Below, piece after piece: positions 60,530 to 64,000 of a DNA stretch of 64,000 bases. Where the stretch lies: NCBI RefSeq assembly GCF_037038585.1, contig NC_092525.1, positions 31,274,367 to 31,338,366 of the forward strand, in the 5' to 3' direction. The DNA is from Patagioenas fasciata (Eukaryota > Chordata > Aves > Columbiformes > Columbidae). The notes under the pieces were generated by a model. That model saw only the letters and a list, made by a program, of their open reading frames with translations. It was not told the DNA's origin and did not search any database. A program made the position numbers and the translations under genes. Positions within the stretch are counted from its first letter, which is position 1, and each line of letters begins with the position of its first letter.

Positions 60530-62901
60530 CCTGAGGCCGGGATTGGGAACCACTCACCTGCCGCTTCACGTTACAAGAAAAGTGAATGCTAAAGAAAGTA
60601 ATCCACACAAATAACGTACTCTTGGTGGCGTGCAATATATGTATTTACTGTAGTCTTGAGAATTTATTTAAATCCCACAGTTTTCTTATATAATATTTTC
60701 TTGATCTGTGTTCATCTCATCTTCATTCCCAAGTCTCATGTACATATTAGAGGTGACTCTGTCTGTGGACTCACCGCAGTCAAAGTGAACATCGCACAGT
60801 AAGGGCTTATCACTGGTGAAACAGCATCACCCTCTTTGCTTTCATAACTTTGATTTTATAGAATATCTGTAAAACACATTGCACAGAAATGTAGTGCAAC
60901 TACAGAGCTGATAATCCACAGCTCTCTTATTTTTTAGTTTAATTTACCAAAGGTGTATTTAATGAGCATATTCTTTCTGCTGTCACAGTAGTTAAACCAG
61001 TCTAAGTCCCTGTTGGTCTGCTTTGGGTAATGTTTCAGTAGTTGTGGGAGCAATAAACAAGCATATTTGTACAAGACACTCGAGAAACTGGTATTCTGCT
61101 CCTTTCCTATGGTATGTTAAGGTTCTTCACATAACGAAAAAAAAAGTTCCTAAGAATGCCTACATATAATTGAAATAGTTGATGTGAGTATCCAGAGAGT
61201 GATCTGTAAAATAAGATTAAAGTGAACAACATTGTCAGATGCTTTTTGTTTTTGCTGCAGAACTTAATCTTTTGAGTTTAAGAAGAAAACCATACAATTA
61301 ATTTCACTCTAGTAGGAGCCCTGTACATGTGTAAGACCCCTCTGTCTCTCAGATTTATTTTGAAATTAATCACAAGCAGCTACAGGACTGGAAGATACAG
61401 CTTGCAGTACCTCTGAACACAACCCAAAATACAGACTTGTTGGTACAGGGTATATACAAGAGTATACAACATACAACTACTATCTGCATTTTTCCAAAAG
61501 TAGTATTTGTTTCTTTATCCATGGGAATTCAAAGCTCTGGTTTATATAAACTTTCAGTCTAGTTTAGATTAGAGTAACACTGAGGGGTATATCAGGATAG
61601 CACTGGTAAAACAGATGCCTTGTCTTATTCAGACTTTTTTTGTCATTCCACTCTGTACTTGTCTCCCACTTACATATAATTCTCTCATTTTGTTGTCAGA
61701 AGTCTTACATTAAATCACTATTCTGCTCAATAAAATTTATAAATCAGTAAACATGGCTAAAAGTAGAATTGTTAATGTTCTCACACTGTTGCTTATCCTG
61801 GTTGCAGTCTTGGACATTTTTACTTCTTTTAAAGTCATGTTTACCATGTTTTTCAAGCCTTGGAGGCCTTCTGATCTTACCATGTTTTCATTTCTGCAGT
61901 GAACATATAAAGAACCATCACTGGCCTGTGTTGAAATTTATTCTGGCTGTCTATGCAATATTGTGATAAGATGCTGCCTACTGGAACTCCCTAATGCCTC
62001 ACAAAACCACCAAAATGTTTTCTAGGAAACAACTGTTTTCAGTGCTGTTCCAGAGTCCATCTGTAACAACAGCAACATTTTGCTTCACTTGGAATAGAAT
62101 CGGCAACACAAGTGAAATTTTAAAGCTTATTACAAAACACCTCATAAATAGAAGGAATGCAACAAATATATAACAATAACAAATTACTTTGAGTCTGCAT
62201 GCTTAAATATTTTTATTTTGCTAGTCTAATTGCCTAGCTACTTGTTTGGGAAAAGATATAAACTTGCTGGTTTACTACTGATTTGAGATTTGAATCTTGG
62301 GACTCCTTTTGACCTTCTTCATGAATGGTATCTGTAACTACAGACACAGGGAATGACAATCCAGAGTACTGGTTGGTAACATTCTGTGACTAGCATTATT
62401 ATCTGAATAGCTTTGCACAATTTCAGCTGCCTTATGGAATAACGCCTGATCACAAAGTGTTACGGAAATTGCCCTACTTCACCACCAGCGAAAGCAAACC
62501 AGCAGCATTCCCTTCTCAGTACAGACCTTTCATTGTAAAGGAAGCAATTAAAAATTTCACTCATAACCACAACTTATTACAATAAACAGTCCTTCATCTT
62601 TCACATATCTAAGTCTTTAGGGAGGAATTATGTTTGATGACACTTATAGACTCCAACTTCTACAGGCACAGTTACACCCAGGAAACCCATAAATCTTCAT
62701 ATGCAAGTGAACCTATGAAACTGCCCATGACCATGGGACTGGGTGCATAACCCACTTTCATCAGAAAGAAATCGCGATGCCTCACTCCATAGGTGTTCTA
62801 TTAACTGCCAGGAATTCAGGCAGTAGCCTCCAGGTGAAGACAATTAAGCTATCCTACCAGATCTGGAATGTGTTGGGAGCAATTCAGTGACTAGTTATAA
62901 G

Positions 62902-62921
62902 GGAAGGAAGGAAGGAAGGAA
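62902..62921. repeat. (GGAA)5 microsatellite
   Basis: Five units of ggaa. GGAA arrays can bind ETS factors, but nothing else here points to such a role. Confidence 0.85.
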
Positions 62922-63322
62922 TGTGTCCTGCTTTTCCTTGTTAGGGCTTGCTACCACCCTAGGGACAAGCGAGCTGTTTATTTTCCTCCTGAAGAGGGGG
63001 GTGGGAGGGAGAAGTTGCATCTGAAGCAGGTGATCTCAACAGCTTAACCCTTCTTACCGCATCTGATATATTCAACAGCATTCCTTTTCACAGCCCTCAG
63101 AAAATTCTGACCTACTGTACCACGTGTCTGTAAGCTCCTCTGTCCACACTGGAGGCTACAGAGAATCAGTGCTTGCCACTGGAATTTATAAAAGAAAAAA
63201 AGAATCCATTTCTGTTATGCATCCCCAATGCACAGGTAGTGATACAAGTCCTGAGTAGTAGCAGCTTCCCCCATATTTGGTAACACTGCTGAAATGCTGA
63301 AAATTGAAAACAGAACTCCACC

Positions 63323-63341
63323 AAAAAAAAAAAAAAAAAAA
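63323..63341. repeat. Poly(A) tract
   Basis: About 18 consecutive A residues. There is no recognised retroposed gene body to its left, so I do not call a retrocopy. Confidence 0.8.
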
Positions 63342-64000
63342 CAAAACACCAAGAAAAACTAACAATGGAATTTTAACTACAGCTCTGTGCACTCCGGCAC
63401 CATGGTAAACCACACAGAGCACACAAGGGTATTCTATAATGCATTTTGAAAATGTCCCCATATGGTCATTTTGATGCTGCTGCTGCTATTTCCTTCTCCT
63501 TTCTGATTTGTTTCACTCATTGCACAATGGCACTGATGGAGGGCCCGTTCCTGCAGCTTGTGTCAATAGAGCCTGTTGTGACACAACAGGTTTCATAGCA
63601 GGAGCCACATTCAGAAACCCAGTCTGAACCTCAGTACGGCAGCTGTGACTCTCAGATGTCAAAACCGGGGGTGGGGTGCATGTGGAAAAGGAGGAGTAAT
63701 TCTTCACAGTGTCTGTGTGTAAAGCTGGCAACTCCCTGCTGTGGGATGCTGGGTTTACTCAAAGTTTAGTTTCAGGAGAAGACTACAAAAGTTAATGGGA
63801 GAAGAAGGCACTGAGAATTACTAGGTATGAAGAATTCATATTTGGCTCAGGATGTTTAGCTGCTGCAAACAGCTGGAAGCTCAGGGAAAGTGTTATATAT
63901 TCCTATCCAGTGTTCCATATCTTCCTTAAGCATCCATTTATGGCTATGGTGTGAAGCAGGATACCAGTCTTAACAAGTTCTTGGTCTTACCCAGCTGGGT

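Larger units (their letters stand above)
60395..60560. other. Isolated GC/CpG-rich island
   Basis: A sharply bounded stretch of about 165 bp is CpG-rich within AT-rich intergenic DNA, 12 kb from any recognised exon. It has two CTCF-like motifs. On the - strand its right border reads gaagcggcag followed by GTGAGT, a strong splice-donor context. It may be a promoter, an insulator or a first exon of a non-coding RNA. No protein frame here is recognised. Confidence 0.6.
48620..64000. other. Upstream of ABCD3, no confident gene
   Basis: Both strands were read without finding a recognisable exon. In mammals the next gene on this side of ABCD3 is ARHGAP29, and it does not appear to start within this window. 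Contents seen are a purine-rich degenerate block (55.14-55.64 kb), a 20-bp duplication (57.7 kb), simple repeats, and an isolated GC island (60.4 kb). Confidence 0.6.

Noticed and set aside
63323-63341. Poly(A) tract as the tail of a processed pseudogene
   Set aside because: No gene-like sequence or target-site duplication was seen beside it.
1-64000. CRISPR arrays, bacterial operons, tRNA or rRNA genes
   Set aside because: No regularly spaced repeats, ribosome binding sites, cloverleaf or rRNA sequence was recognised. The introns and CR1 elements show vertebrate nuclear DNA.

Overview
This is vertebrate nuclear DNA, almost certainly from a bird. It is AT-rich and intron-rich, it carries CR1 non-LTR retrotransposon copies with the typical short terminal repeats, and it holds two convergent genes in the conserved vertebrate order F3 - ABCD3. 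Both genes are compact: about 7 kb and 27 kb here, which is shorter than I recall for mammals. All exon boundaries below were read by eye from GT-AG sites, unbroken reading phase and protein family knowledge. I cannot name the species.

Region 1-2460 is the 5' flank of F3. F3 (tissue factor, coagulation factor III) lies on the + strand with six coding exons from 2584 to 8301. It encodes 283 residues: signal peptide, two fibronectin-III-type domains, one transmembrane helix and a short tail. A TATA box (2493-2498), a kappaB-like site and a GC box sit just upstream. The 3'UTR runs to a poly(A) signal at 9295-9300. It contains AU-rich pentamers and a piece of an ancient CR1/L3-type element.

Region 9320-21115 is the gap between the two convergent 3' ends. 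It has no confident gene. It does hold a CpG-dense island (13.2-13.34 kb), a block dense in open frames (11.6-12.5 kb), and three small in-phase exon-like segments (16.3-17.6 kb) that deserve an RNA check.

ABCD3 (peroxisomal PMP70 half-transporter) lies on the - strand from 48212 to 21204. All 23 coding exons are present and join in phase to a 660-residue protein with intact Walker A, Q-loop, LSGGE signature, Walker B and H-loop. Its introns hold an old CR1 copy in intron 3, a young CR1 3' half with an unbroken reverse-transcriptase frame in intron 8, a CR1 tail in intron 21, and a recent 98-bp tandem duplication that copies the splice donor of exon 9. Its CpG-island promoter is at about 47.9-48.6 kb.

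Region 48.6-64 kb has no recognisable gene. It holds simple repeats, a purine-rich degenerate repeat block, and an isolated GC-rich island at 60.4-60.56 kb with two oppositely oriented CTCF-like motifs. F3 starts the extrinsic clotting cascade and ABCD3 imports acyl-CoAs into peroxisomes. They are neighbours by synteny, not by pathway. I found no new multi-gene system in this window. The novel signals are local and regulatory.
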